DNA of 58,138 nucleotides from Liquorilactobacillus mali KCTC 3596 = DSM 20444 (GCF_000260415.1 NZ_BACP01000058.1:1-58138), one strand, 5' to 3'; positions 47,115 through 55,679 are shown, numbered from the stretch's first letter. The notes: generated by a model from the letters alone, not told the origin. Made by a program: numbers and translations.

Positions 47115-47385
47115 GCATGATAATTGAACGTTGAAGGAAAGAGTAATCGAGCTGATTAGATGTACAGCGACTGCCAACAGTGAGAGGGCAGGGTCTAAGA
47201 CTTGATGAAGATGAATCTGGAGTTTTGCTAAGGTGCGAGCTGTCAGTGCGTTTTGACTCGATATCGTCTATAACATAATATATTATTGTGTTAATGAGGC
47301 TACGAAACCATTGTTTTCGCAGTAAATTTTGGGTGGTACCACGTTTAGACGTCCCTGCATTAGGTTGCAGGGGCTTTTTTATTTG
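47115..47385 (+). promoter_or_regulatory. T-box leader upstream of oppA
   Basis: The conserved T-box GGGTGGTACCACG is at 47331-47343. A terminator follows: CCCTGCA pairs with TGCAGGG (47353-47374), then a T-run. Upstream a Stem-I-like region begins with AGAGTAA (47140 onwards) and ends near GCGAGCTG. The specifier codon is not certain; I could not fold Stem I reliably, so the amino acid is left open. It probably controls the short ORF and oppA in response to an uncharged tRNA. Confidence 0.85.
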
Positions 47386-47417
47386 TAAATATATTATAAT
47401 GAAAAAGGAGAAATTTT

Positions 47418-47504
47418 ATGACAAGAATTAGGTTTCATAAGATTATTGCATGGTTAGTTTTCTGGCGTGGCAGTTCTAGGGGAAGCAAGGCCATGCAGAA
47501 TTAG
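47418..47504 (+). CDS. Short ORF between T-box and oppA
   Basis: 28 codons beginning MTRIRFHKIIAWLVFW and ending GSKAMQN, followed by two stop codons. The GGAG site is 7 nt before the ATG. The peptide has a hydrophobic middle and a basic end. It lies behind the T-box terminator and 50 nt before oppA. It may be a leader peptide or a tiny membrane peptide; no family is recognised. Confidence 0.6.
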   Translation: MTRIRFHKIIAWLVFWRGSSRGSKAMQN

Positions 47505-47554
47505 TAGCTCTCTATAAAAATGAATTTTATTAAGAAATTGGGGATGAACAATAA

Positions 47555-49186
47555 ATGAATTCTAGAAAAATCGCTATCACAACTATCTTTGCTAGTTTAT
47601 TTTTATTACTTACGGCGTGTGGTAAGCAGACTAGTAGCACACAGAAACAAGTTCTAAATCTCAGCGCTACCGCTCCACTGAGTACAATTGATATCTCAAA
47701 GTCAACAGGATTTGGTCAAACTGGAAATGTCTTTGAAAGTTTTTATCGTTTGGGTAAAAATGGTTCTACAACAGCTGGTTTAGCAAAATCCAGCAGTGTT
47801 TCAAAGGACGGGAAAACATGGACATTCAAAATCAGAAAAGCATATTGGAGCAACGGTGATCGCATAACTGCACAAGATTTTGTTTACTCATGGCGTAGAA
47901 CGATAAATCCTAAGACAAAATCACCCTATTCATACTTATTTAGTGGTATCAAGAATGCTAATGCAATTATTGCTGGTAAAAAATCTGCCAATCAAATCGG
48001 TATTAGTGCGCCCGACAAACAAACTGTTGTTATCAAACTCGACAAAGCAATTTCTTATTTTAAAGTTTTGATGGCTTATCCATTATTCGGACCGCAAAAT
48101 CAGAAAGTTGTAGAAAAATATGGGAGCAAGTATGGAACTCGTTCACAGTATATGGTTTACTCAGGTCCATTCACAATCAAGTCATGGACAGGAACAGGTA
48201 ACAAATGGAAATTCGTAAAAAATACTCATTATTGGGATAAGAAAGTTGTTAAGTTGCAGCAAATTAACTATACTGTCGTAGAAAATCCTACGACTGGGCA
48301 TGAACTGTATCAGCAAGACAAATTGGATATGACACCTTTGTCTAACCAACAAGTTAAAAACTATCAGAGTTCATCGCAGTTTAAGTCTTATCCATACTCT
48401 TACATCTCATATATCGCATATAACTTCAAAGACAAAGATGCTGATAAACGTAAGGCCCTGAATAACCGTTATATTCGCTTGGCAATGTCCCTAGCAATTA
48501 ATCGCCAAGTTCTTACTAAGAAAGTACTGGGGGATGGTTCTTATATCCCAACCGGTTTTGTAGCATCTGGATTAGCTGCAGATCCAAAAACTGGTGAAGA
48601 CTTTGCAAAACAACAGGCAGTTAAAAACACTGTAACTTATAATGAAAAGCTGGCAAAAAAATATTGGAAAAAAGGCTTGCAAGAAACTGGTCTGAAGAGC
48701 TTGAAGCTGACATTGCTTTCTTCTAATGATGACAGCAGTAGTAGTGTAGTTTCACAATACTTACAGTCTCAATATGCCAAAGTTCTACCTGGCTTATCAA
48801 TAACAATTCGCAGTGTTCCAAGTAACAATGCTTCACAAAATGCAAAAGATGGCGACTTTGACCTGTACTTGTCTGGTTGGGGCGGTGATTTCAATGATCC
48901 TATCACATTCCTCCAAATTCCATTAACTGGAACTTCTTATAACTATGGTGGGTATTCAAGCGCCCAGTATGATGCTTTAATAGAAAAAGCACAAAATGAG
49001 GACGCTAATGATGCCAATAAGCGTTGGAGTGATTTGGTCGCTGCAGCTAAAATATTCAATGCTGATCAAGGCGTAACACCTGTCTACCAACAGGTTACAT
49101 CATATTTACAGAAATCTGATGTTAAGGGAATTATTCATAATACTGCTGGAACACAGTGGAATTATAAGTATACGTATATTAAGTAA
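47555..49186 (+). CDS. Oligopeptide-binding lipoprotein (OppA family)
   Basis: Extracellular solute-binding protein of family 5, 543 residues, paralogue of the one at 26157-27776. The signal peptide ends in the lipobox LTAC (Cys22), so it is lipid-anchored. Shared family stretches include KIRKAYWSNGDRITAQDFVYSWRR-like sequence and DLYLSGWGGDFNDPITFL. No permease or ATPase genes are adjacent; it must work with an opp system elsewhere. A GGGG site lies 11 nt before the ATG. Confidence 0.93.
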   Translation: MNSRKIAITTIFASLFLLLTACGKQTSSTQKQVLNLSATAPLSTIDISKSTGFGQTGNVFESFYRLGKNGSTTAGLAKSSSVSKDGKTWTFKIRKAYWSNGDRITAQDFVYSWRRTINPKTKSPYSYLFSGIKNANAIIAGKKSANQIGISAPDKQTVVIKLDKAISYFKVLMAYPLFGPQNQKVVEKYGSKYGTRSQYMVYSGPFTIKSWTGTGNKWKFVKNTHYWDKKVVKLQQINYTVVENPTTGHELYQQDKLDMTPLSNQQVKNYQSSSQFKSYPYSYISYIAYNFKDKDADKRKALNNRYIRLAMSLAINRQVLTKKVLGDGSYIPTGFVASGLAADPKTGEDFAKQQAVKNTVTYNEKLAKKYWKKGLQETGLKSLKLTLLSSNDDSSSSVVSQYLQSQYAKVLPGLSITIRSVPSNNASQNAKDGDFDLYLSGWGGDFNDPITFLQIPLTGTSYNYGGYSSAQYDALIEKAQNEDANDANKRWSDLVAAAKIFNADQGVTPVYQQVTSYLQKSDVKGIIHNTAGTQWNYKYTYIK

Positions 49187-49213
49187 TGATTATAAAAAGA
49201 TAAAATGTACAAT

Positions 49214-49260
49214 AAACAGAGCTATGCCATAGAAAATATTATGGTATAGCTCTGTTTTGT
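49214..49260 (+). terminator. oppA terminator
   Basis: A 17-bp stem (49214-49230 with 49241-49257), then TTTT-containing tail. It follows the oppA stop by 27 nt. Confidence 0.88.
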
Positions 49261-49359
49261 ACAAAAATTAAGATTATGTTTGTATTTGCATCTTCTAGCT
49301 AAAATTTTGAAATTACACTTTTTCATCTACTTAAAACTATAAAGTATATATATACTTTA

Positions 49360-49411
49360 TTGACTTACAAAAGTCTGTATGTTATTTTTAAACAGTAATA
49401 ATTACTATTTA
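49360..49411 (+). promoter_or_regulatory. rpmG promoter with Zur-type operator
   Basis: -35 TTGACT (49360-49365) and -10-like TATTTT (49383-49388) are 17 nt apart. Directly downstream is TAAAC-AGTAATAATTACT-ATTTA (49389-49411). The core AGTAATAATTACT is a perfect palindrome and matches the core of the Gram-positive Zur box TCGTAATNATTACGA. The first gene encodes a zinc-site-free L33 protein, as expected for a Zur target. A 22-bp palindrome lies just upstream (49339-49360). Confidence 0.75.
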
Positions 49412-49430
49412 AAAATTAGGAGTGATCATC

Positions 49431-49583
49431 TTGCGTACAAATATTATTTTAGAATGTAAAGAAACTAAGGAACGACTCTATCTTACAAGTAAGAACAAGC
49501 GTAATACTCCCGAAGCACTCAAGCTTATGAAGTACTCGCCACGTCTCAAGCAACGTGCACTTTTCGTTGAAGTAAGAAAATAA
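49431..49583 (+). CDS. rpmG: Ribosomal protein L33, zinc-independent type
   Basis: 50S ribosomal protein of 50 residues. The L33 core is readable: [37 protein letters not shown] and a basic end. Zinc-binding L33 has two CxxC pairs; here only one cysteine remains, so this is the C-minus paralogue. Such copies replace the zinc form under zinc limitation. It starts with TTG behind AGGAG. It lies immediately after a Zur-type operator and 11 nt before a small basic gene. Confidence 0.88.
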   Translation: MRTNIILECKETKERLYLTSKNKRNTPEALKLMKYSPRLKQRALFVEVRK

Positions 49584-49594
49584 AGGAGATACTT

Positions 49595-49714
49595 ATGTCA
49601 AATAAAACTGATCTATCAACAGCTTACCGTATGCTCAAAAGTCCTAATATCAAAACTAGAAAGCGCGCGCTAAAGATTTTGCACGATTCTCGTAAAAATA
49701 AAATAAAAAAGTAA
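49595..49714 (+). CDS. 39-residue basic protein linked to L33
   Basis: A short frame beginning MSNKTDLSTAYRMLKSPN with a very basic second half (TRKRALKILHDSRKNK). The AAAGGAG site is 7 nt before the ATG. It follows rpmG by 11 nt, so it shares the Zur-type promoter. From memory it resembles small lactobacillar proteins annotated as putative metal homeostasis proteins. No metal ligands such as Cys are present. Its biochemical role is unknown. Confidence 0.7.
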   Translation: MSNKTDLSTAYRMLKSPNIKTRKRALKILHDSRKNKIKK

Positions 49715-49818
49715 TTAATACTTAATAGTGACTATTGCATTTACCCTATTATTCGTATAATGCCCTCTTTTAAAATTTGGTATAATGGATTCCAGTACTT
49801 TATGTATTGGAGGACACT

Positions 49819-50976
49819 ATGAAAAACAGGAATCTACAATTATTAATTCCCGCTGATATTAGCGAGAAACTGAGTCTTAAAGGCGACGATAAAGCCATAC
49901 TCAGTGTTCGCAACAATAAATTGATTGTCGAATTTCAAGAAAATCAATCACATACTGCTAAGAATTCTTTTATTTGGCCAATTATTATTGCATTGATTAC
50001 AAGCATTGTCTTTTACATTTACTGCATTGTACAAAATATCAGGTTTATTAAATTAGTTGGCAATTCTTCATTAGCAACTGCCATTATCATATTAGGTGCA
50101 ATTATTGGTACAATTCTTTTCACCTTTTTCTTTATCATTGATCGCAAGAATCCGCATAATGAGTTTGCAAAAAATGTTTATTGGCGTAATTTTCCTGTTA
50201 TCGTAATTTCTTTTGCTCTAATTCTTGCACTCTGCTTAGTTAGTGCTATGTGGTTACTTGGAGTTTTATTCAAAGGTGCAATGTTTGACAATTTCACTGC
50301 CAGTATTATTCTTTTTGTATTCTGCACCATCATTAATCTTTTTATGATCCACTTTGCATTAATAATTGACGGCAATGTACTCTCAACGGTCTTAACGCTT
50401 GTAATCATCAGTGGAGTTGCAATTTCAATGGCAGTCAATAATCGGCGTTACTGGTGGCAGCATAACCTCAGCTTTTTGGGAACTAATCAGGCTTCAAGCG
50501 GGTGGCAATTCAATGCAACTCTTATCCTGTCTGCATTTTTGATGCTAGCATTGATTGATTATTTATTTGTAAGCTTGCATAATATTTATGCCCATACTTG
50601 GAAGCTCTGGCTCTTGCGCGTCCTATTGACAATGGTTGCGATTAATCTTGCTTTGGTAGGAGTCTTCCCTAATGATGCTTCTTTCCACAATTTGCATGAT
50701 CATGTAGCCTTTTTCCTGATTTACTTTGTACTGATATTAATTATTGGTATTCGCTGGCTATTACCCGCCATAACAAAAGAGTTTATATTCCTCTCATATG
50801 CTGTCGGAATTTCGCTTATAGTCTCAGAACTTTTATTCAGCGTTGTCGGATATTTTTCCTTAACAGCATTTGAAATTATCTCTTTCATGCTTTCGTTTGG
50901 TTGGCTATTATTAGTATTTAACTATATTGAAGGATTAATAGATAATGATATTCAAAGTTACATTCATCTTGAATAA
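49819..50976 (+). CDS. Membrane protein with AbrB-like N-terminus and DUF998-like domain
   Basis: 385 residues. The N-terminal 40 residues (NLQLLIPADISEKLSLKGDD, then AILSVRNNKLIVEF) look like a SpoVT/AbrB swapped-hairpin domain. About nine membrane segments follow, in the DUF998 style (LVGVFPNDASFHNLHDHVAF is a DUF998-type stretch). The ATG at 49819 has GGAGG 5 nt upstream. The function is unknown; the AbrB-like domain may dimerise or bind nucleic acid at the membrane. Confidence 0.7.
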   Translation: MKNRNLQLLIPADISEKLSLKGDDKAILSVRNNKLIVEFQENQSHTAKNSFIWPIIIALITSIVFYIYCIVQNIRFIKLVGNSSLATAIIILGAIIGTILFTFFFIIDRKNPHNEFAKNVYWRNFPVIVISFALILALCLVSAMWLLGVLFKGAMFDNFTASIILFVFCTIINLFMIHFALIIDGNVLSTVLTLVIISGVAISMAVNNRRYWWQHNLSFLGTNQASSGWQFNATLILSAFLMLALIDYLFVSLHNIYAHTWKLWLLRVLLTMVAINLALVGVFPNDASFHNLHDHVAFFLIYFVLILIIGIRWLLPAITKEFIFLSYAVGISLIVSELLFSVVGYFSLTAFEIISFMLSFGWLLLVFNYIEGLIDNDIQSYIHLE

Positions 50977-51003
50977 CTGACTTTAAATATTTTTTAATAA
51001 TTG

Positions 51004-51085
51004 AAAAAAGGTCGGATCAAAATTTAACTTTTGGCCCGACTCTTTTATTTGTTCCTAATAAACATGTTCCATAATTTTTTTCATT
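51004..51085 (+). terminator. Terminator plus partial intergenic repeat
   Basis: GTCGG (51011-51015) pairs with CCGAC (51036-51040), with AAAA/TTTT inside and a T-rich tail. It ends the membrane-protein gene. The following TTCCTAATAAACATGTTCC (51053-51071) matches the core of the repeat at 52365, a partial copy in the same orientation. Confidence 0.7.
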
Positions 51086-51108
51086 CATTATTATTCTCCA
51101 CTACTAAA

Positions 51109-52074
51109 TTAATAATTTGTAAATTCTATGCTCATTGTTTCTGCATCAATTGTCGCATCCGCTCCTAGTGGTGTAGTCATCATTGGAACTGTATGTGAGC
51201 TATCATAATCATAAATAATTGGTATTTGCTTGTCGCCTAACACTTCTTGCAAAATATCAATTGGTTTCATACTGGTTCCTTCGCCATCAAAAAGTGCATG
51301 CTTTCCGAGAATAATTCCCTTGATGTTATCAAAAACACCTGCAAGCTTGAGCATCGCAAAATTCTTCTCAACAGTTGAAGCATCTTTTTCAGCATCTTCA
51401 ATCAATAAAATATCATTTGCAGTCAATTTTGGGAAATACTCAGAGGCAATAAAACCATACATTGTGTTGAGATTTCTCCCTATAATTCTACCTTTTAGGG
51501 TCGACTCATTGGTATAGTGCCACTTATTAACAACTGTATTTTTCTCATGTTCAAAATCTTCCCAATCAAGTTTCTCATCTGTCCAATAAAGAGGAGCTTT
51601 AGTAATAATACTTTCTCCATATTTTGAATTAACCACTTTTTCAAAATAATTCCATGTTTCTTCAACAAGAGGTTCCCATTCACCAAATGAAGAAACAACG
51701 GCTGGTCCATACAAAATACGACATTCTGGAGCTTTAGTCTTCACTGCTAATAATAATGCTGTAGTATCTGAATAACCAACAAAGATCTTAGGATGCTTTT
51801 TTAGATACTCATAATCAATATATGGCAAAACTGAGTTTGTATTTGTTCCTCCAATAGTTGACATGATGATGTTAACTTCAGGATTATGTATTAACTCATT
51901 GATTTCCTGGGCACGTTCAAGAATCGTACCAGAACGATACCTATCAATTTTACCAGTAAGACTTCCAGTGGTCAGTTTAACCCCTTTGCTTTTCAAGAAT
52001 TTCAGAGCACGCTCAAATCTTTTAGGTGCTAAAACAGTGATCGGTGTCGAACTTGTATAGAATCCGATATTCAT
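51109..52074 (-). CDS. S66 family peptidase (LD-carboxypeptidase/MccF-like)
   Basis: Serine peptidase of family S66, 321 residues. The nucleophile serine lies in VGYSDTTALLLAV. The catalytic glutamate is in LLIEDAEKDAS and the histidine in SSHTVPMMTTPLGA. The family includes LD-carboxypeptidases that trim murein tetrapeptides and MccF enzymes that give microcin C immunity. The sequence is closer to MccF-like members. Cytoplasmic. The TAGGAGG site precedes the ATG. Confidence 0.9.
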   Translation of the reverse strand: MNIGFYTSSTPITVLAPKRFERALKFLKSKGVKLTTGSLTGKIDRYRSGTILERAQEINELIHNPEVNIIMSTIGGTNTNSVLPYIDYEYLKKHPKIFVGYSDTTALLLAVKTKAPECRILYGPAVVSSFGEWEPLVEETWNYFEKVVNSKYGESIITKAPLYWTDEKLDWEDFEHEKNTVVNKWHYTNESTLKGRIIGRNLNTMYGFIASEYFPKLTANDILLIEDAEKDASTVEKNFAMLKLAGVFDNIKGIILGKHALFDGEGTSMKPIDILQEVLGDKQIPIIYDYDSSHTVPMMTTPLGADATIDAETMSIEFTNY

Positions 52075-52131
52075 GATATTAACCTCCTATAAAGAAATAA
52101 CTCTACTCTCGTGTACCTCATTATAACTTAA

Positions 52132-52350
52132 TTAATATTCTTCTCCTTGCTGAAGTGAAATGCCATCAACCATTGCTGCTAATTCAGTATTACTATACAA
52201 GCTACCTTTTTTGACTGTTAGAGCCACTGGCAAGGTATTAGTTCCCAATAAATCAACTATTTTCTGAATTTTGCTATCCGTAGGACTAACTATTCCATTT
52301 TTTGAAACTCTGTACAATACCAGATTACGGTTGCTATTTTGCTTTTCCAA
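52132..52350 (-). CDS. Small hypothetical protein
   Basis: 72 residues, not recognised. It reads like a small alpha/beta protein (LVLYRVSKNGIVSPTDSKIQ, then TLPVALTVKKGSLYSN). It starts with TTG behind AGGGAAAG, 57 nt upstream of the S66 gene. No signal peptide. A real gene is likely but not certain. Confidence 0.5.
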   Translation of the reverse strand: MEKQNSNRNLVLYRVSKNGIVSPTDSKIQKIVDLLGTNTLPVALTVKKGSLYSNTELAAMVDGISLQQGEEY

Positions 52351-52364
52351 ACTTTCCCTGGGGC

Positions 52365-52530
52365 TGGGTCAAAAGTGAAATTTAAACCTAACTCCGCTAC
52401 TTATTCCGGATAAACGTGTTCCATAAGTCAAAATTTTCCGTCTAACCTCGAATCACTCATAGCAAATTACTCGCTATGTTCGTAATTTCTTGTTGGTACT
52501 CAAATTTTACCGATTTATGTCACACTCGCT
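52365..52530 (+). repeat. Diverged intergenic repeat, copy B
   Basis: About 165 bp, aligning in inverted orientation with 16798-16961 and 53705-53848. The conserved core is GATAAACGTGTTCCATAAG followed by TCAAAATTTTCC and, 60 nt on, CGTAATTTCTTGTTGGTACT. No frame or terminal repeats are seen. The remaining 52531-52884 is AT-rich and presumably contains the promoter of the next gene. Confidence 0.75.
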
Positions 52531-52884
52531 TCTATTTCTTTGCTATTCTTAGATTCTTCAACTACAACTATGTATATAATATCTACCATTTTACAAGTTC
52601 CTCACGCCCATTATATTCCACACTAATTTAAAATTTAATCGTTTTTTTTGTTCACCGCAAAAAAACTGATATTAGGTCGATTAACCCGCAAATTCTTGCG
52701 TATCTCTATTCATAATTACTATTATATATTAGAATAATAGTAATGTAAGAGATAAAATTTTTCAAGTAATTACAATATTGGCTTAAATTACCACCCTTTA
52801 AAATGCTTTATATTTGAGAATAAATTGTGTACCAATAAAAAACTTTTCAATACCTCTATAAATAAGGAGACCATATTAGAAATT

Positions 52885-53667
52885 ATGAAACCTAAAACTT
52901 ATCCTAGTAGACGAACACGTTCACAACACACATATGATTTCTACAAAGAACGCCGGAATGATCCCACATGGCGTGACGATTATCTCAGAGTCAGATCTAT
53001 CCGCCAACGCACAATTATTGTTGAGGTTACAATTGGAATTATTATTGTTTTTGTGGGTATCTTTGTTTTTAATGAGTTACAAAAACAGACCACCCATGAC
53101 TCAAATAACCGTGTTGCAGACTCCACCAGTTCCTCGCAAACGACTGTCCAAAACAGCAGTTCAAGTGCCAGCTCTAAAATAGCAAAAAGCAAGACTGATT
53201 CAACCAGTACGGTCAAGCAATCAACTACCATTAGTAACTTTTCGCGCTACAACAAGTATTCTGGAAAATACATAGGCTATGCCAATTCATACACTTTAGA
53301 CTTTAAAAAGGGAACATTAACTTCAGATGATACGAATCAATCACAAGTTTATTACTTTAAACAAGTTATCCTGCATCCCGATGATAGCTTAGTTATTAAC
53401 GTTCAAAGCACAACTACGCAGGAGGCTCCAAGTTATTTGAGTATCCTTTTAGCTCCTGCAAATAAAAAAATTACAGAAAACTGGCAAACAGGTGCCAGCC
53501 TGGAAGATAATACCGATGACTCAACAAATCGGTTTAGTCTGGCTACCTCTAATAATAATGGCAAAACTTACAACATGAGCCCAGCATATAACGCATTTTC
53601 CGAGAATGATACCTCGGGTTCAAGTAACACTTCTAGTTATTCAACAATTTTTGCTACTACAAATTAA
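52885..53667 (+). CDS. Membrane-anchored extracytoplasmic protein, unknown function
   Basis: 260 residues from the ATG at 52885. A basic cytoplasmic N-terminus (about 45 residues, RSRRTR-rich) precedes one membrane segment (about 47-67). A serine/threonine-rich linker (70-115) then leads to an extracellular domain starting SGKYIGYANSYTLDFKKGTL. The ATG is 15 nt after GGAG; a TTG at 52825 would add 20 residues. The outer domain resembles none I know. It lies between two repeat copies. Confidence 0.65.
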   Translation: MKPKTYPSRRTRSQHTYDFYKERRNDPTWRDDYLRVRSIRQRTIIVEVTIGIIIVFVGIFVFNELQKQTTHDSNNRVADSTSSSQTTVQNSSSSASSKIAKSKTDSTSTVKQSTTISNFSRYNKYSGKYIGYANSYTLDFKKGTLTSDDTNQSQVYYFKQVILHPDDSLVINVQSTTTQEAPSYLSILLAPANKKITENWQTGASLEDNTDDSTNRFSLATSNNNGKTYNMSPAYNAFSENDTSGSSNTSSYSTIFATTN

Positions 53668-53704
53668 TCAGGCACTTTATCTGATTCAGATTTTCAAAAG
53701 AAAA

Positions 53705-53848
53705 TGTAACATGAGTTGTACAATGTGGATACTAATACGAAATTACTAACATATCGTGCACTTTGCTATGGGTAATTCAAGATTAAATTGAAAATTTTGG
53801 CTTATGGTACATATTTATCTGAAATAAATAGAGGAGTTGGTTCAAAAT
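53705..53848 (-). repeat. Diverged intergenic repeat, copy C
   Basis: About 145 bp. Its reverse complement shares with 52365-52530 the order GATAAATATGTACCATAAG, CCAAAATTTTC, CATAGCAAA and TATGTTAGTAATTTCGT. It lies in opposite orientation to copy B, so copies B and C flank the gene at 52885 as inverted repeats. Confidence 0.7.
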
Positions 53849-53862
53849 ATATTTTTCCACAA

Positions 53863-54387
53863 TCAAGTCTCCTTTTTTAGTAAGTAGCTCATAAGCTGTT
53901 CTTGTCCTTTTCTTCCTCTGATAATTAACAGGTGACTCTGCTTGGTACTATTAGCCAAAATCAATTCAGACATCTGCTTCTCATCGTAAGAGGCGATAAA
54001 TTTCAAGAACTCCCAATATTCTCGGTCAAAATGTTCTTTGAACTGCGCGGGCATCTCTGGCCGGGTTTTTTTATTTAATCTAAACAATATTGAACGCTTA
54101 ATAACCCGCCAAACTGCTTTAAACTTATTTATCTTCAACCATATGATAAGGTCTGCTTGTTTAAGACGTAAATCAATTGTTGACCGGTAATTACCCTCAA
54201 TAACCCAATTCTTTTGTTCCATAAAATTAATCTGTTCTTCAACAAACCATTTTTTTGCCTTGGATGAATAATCTGTTTGATGCCATAAACTGTCGAGTTG
54301 CAATAAAGGATAACTCAGATTCGCTGCAATTTTCTTAGCTAGTGTTGATTTACCACTCCCACAGTTCCCAATAATTATTATTTTCAT
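53863..54387 (-). CDS. FlaR-like P-loop nucleotide kinase
   Basis: 174 residues of the adenylate-kinase-like P-loop fold. Walker A is IGNCGSGKSTLAK at the N-terminus. LQLDSLWHQTDYSSKAKKWF and NWVIEGNYRST are typical for proteins annotated as DNA topology modulation protein FlaR. The real substrate is unknown. The ATG is preceded by an AGGGAGG-type site. Single gene. Confidence 0.82.
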   Translation of the reverse strand: MKIIIIGNCGSGKSTLAKKIAANLSYPLLQLDSLWHQTDYSSKAKKWFVEEQINFMEQKNWVIEGNYRSTIDLRLKQADLIIWLKINKFKAVWRVIKRSILFRLNKKTRPEMPAQFKEHFDREYWEFLKFIASYDEKQMSELILANSTKQSHLLIIRGRKGQEQLMSYLLKKET

Positions 54388-54455
54388 TGAACCCTCCCTA
54401 TTGTACTTTTATTGACTTCCATTTTTTTTATTGTAAACTATCTTGATAACCACAG

Positions 54456-54503
54456 CAAAAAAGCAGGGTCTCCAACAAAAAAGTATTTGTTCGAGTTCCT
54501 GCT
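54456..54503 (-). terminator. Terminator of the MetE-like gene
   Basis: On the minus strand AGCAGG (complement of 54498-54503) pairs with CCTGCT (complement of 54462-54467). AACAAA/TTTGTT pair inside, and a T-run follows. It starts 13 nt after the stop. Confidence 0.75.
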
Positions 54504-54515
54504 CTTTTAATTTAT

Positions 54516-55679
54516 TTAGTTTGTTGCTACTGTACTCCAAAAATTCTTTGCAATTTCTTGTCCTTGTGTAATCTTAGCCCACTGCTGTGAAATTGTCAGC
54601 TCATTGCCTGAATCGCATGATGCGAAACCACATTGATGTGAAATAAATAAGCGGTCTTTTGGAATAATCTGACTGGCTTTGTCTAATAAACGATAAACAC
54701 GTTTCTCATCATCCAAAGTATTAGTCTTACTTGAAAGCAATCCTAAAACGACCTCAACATTTGGTTTATTACGTAATACTTCAAGTGCTGAAAGATCACC
54801 AGCACGGTCATCATCCCATTCTAAGAAGAAACGGTCGTAATGTTGATCACGTAAGAATTTTTCGGCAATTGCCTTATATGAACCACCTGCGGCATGACGA
54901 CTCTCGTAATTACCACGACAATTATGCGTCCAGACCTTCAAGCCCAACTCATGACCATAATCAACCACTGCATTATTAATTGCGACAAATTCGTCCGCCA
55001 AATCTTCTAATCCTTTTGTTCCATCAGCGAAAAAACTGCTCTCGTTATCATCCGCAAAAAGTTCCCATAAGCAATCATCAAATTGGACGATCTCACCACC
55101 TGCTGCCTTGTAATCATCCAAGAATTCTTTATAAGCCTTGATTACCCCCTCTTTTAACTCATCTTTTGTTTTATAAACTTGATCTTCACCAAAGAGACCA
55201 TCAAAAACTGTTAGTTCGGTAACCGCGTGTGCTGCTCCCCATACAGTGGTCTTAACTGTTCTTCCCTGTGCTTGTTTTTTGATTTCTTTGAAAATATCAA
55301 CAAAATGATGGTTCTTACCTGATAATGGTCCAGTAATCTTAATGCCAATATCCTTGCGTGTTTCAAATGTACCGCCATCATGATCTTTAAATGTATAGCC
55401 ATGGTCTGCAATGTATCGTTCAATTCCCTTGAATCCCCATAGAAAATCAAGATGCCACATTGATTTTGAGTACTCACCATCAGTGATTACACTCAAATTA
55501 TGTTCTATTTGAGATTGAATAATCTTACTGATTGCCTTGGATTCTGTTTCCTTGTAACCTGGCAAGTCACTATAAAATGGATACTTTATATCATCACGAT
55601 GCTCGATCTCATTCTTATATTCAAGTAATTCTGGTGTGCGTAGCAGTGAACCTACTAACTGAAATTTATCAACTGTCAT
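54516..55679 (-). CDS. MetE C-terminal-like methyltransferase (YxjG/YxjH type)
   Basis: Cobalamin-independent methionine-synthase family protein, 387 residues, equal to the catalytic C-terminal half of MetE. Substrate/zinc motifs: DGEYSKSMWHLDF, VQFDDCLWELF, WTHNCRGNYESRH and the C-terminal SHQCGFASCDSGNEL with the zinc cysteine. It probably transfers a methyl group to homocysteine or a related thiol. The open frame runs to 55736, but GGAGG lies 9 nt before the ATG at 55679. Divergent from a LysR regulator that likely controls it. Confidence 0.9.
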   Translation of the reverse strand: MTVDKFQLVGSLLRTPELLEYKNEIEHRDDIKYPFYSDLPGYKETESKAISKIIQSQIEHNLSVITDGEYSKSMWHLDFLWGFKGIERYIADHGYTFKDHDGGTFETRKDIGIKITGPLSGKNHHFVDIFKEIKKQAQGRTVKTTVWGAAHAVTELTVFDGLFGEDQVYKTKDELKEGVIKAYKEFLDDYKAAGGEIVQFDDCLWELFADDNESSFFADGTKGLEDLADEFVAINNAVVDYGHELGLKVWTHNCRGNYESRHAAGGSYKAIAEKFLRDQHYDRFFLEWDDDRAGDLSALEVLRNKPNVEVVLGLLSSKTNTLDDEKRVYRLLDKASQIIPKDRLFISHQCGFASCDSGNELTISQQWAKITQGQEIAKNFWSTVATN

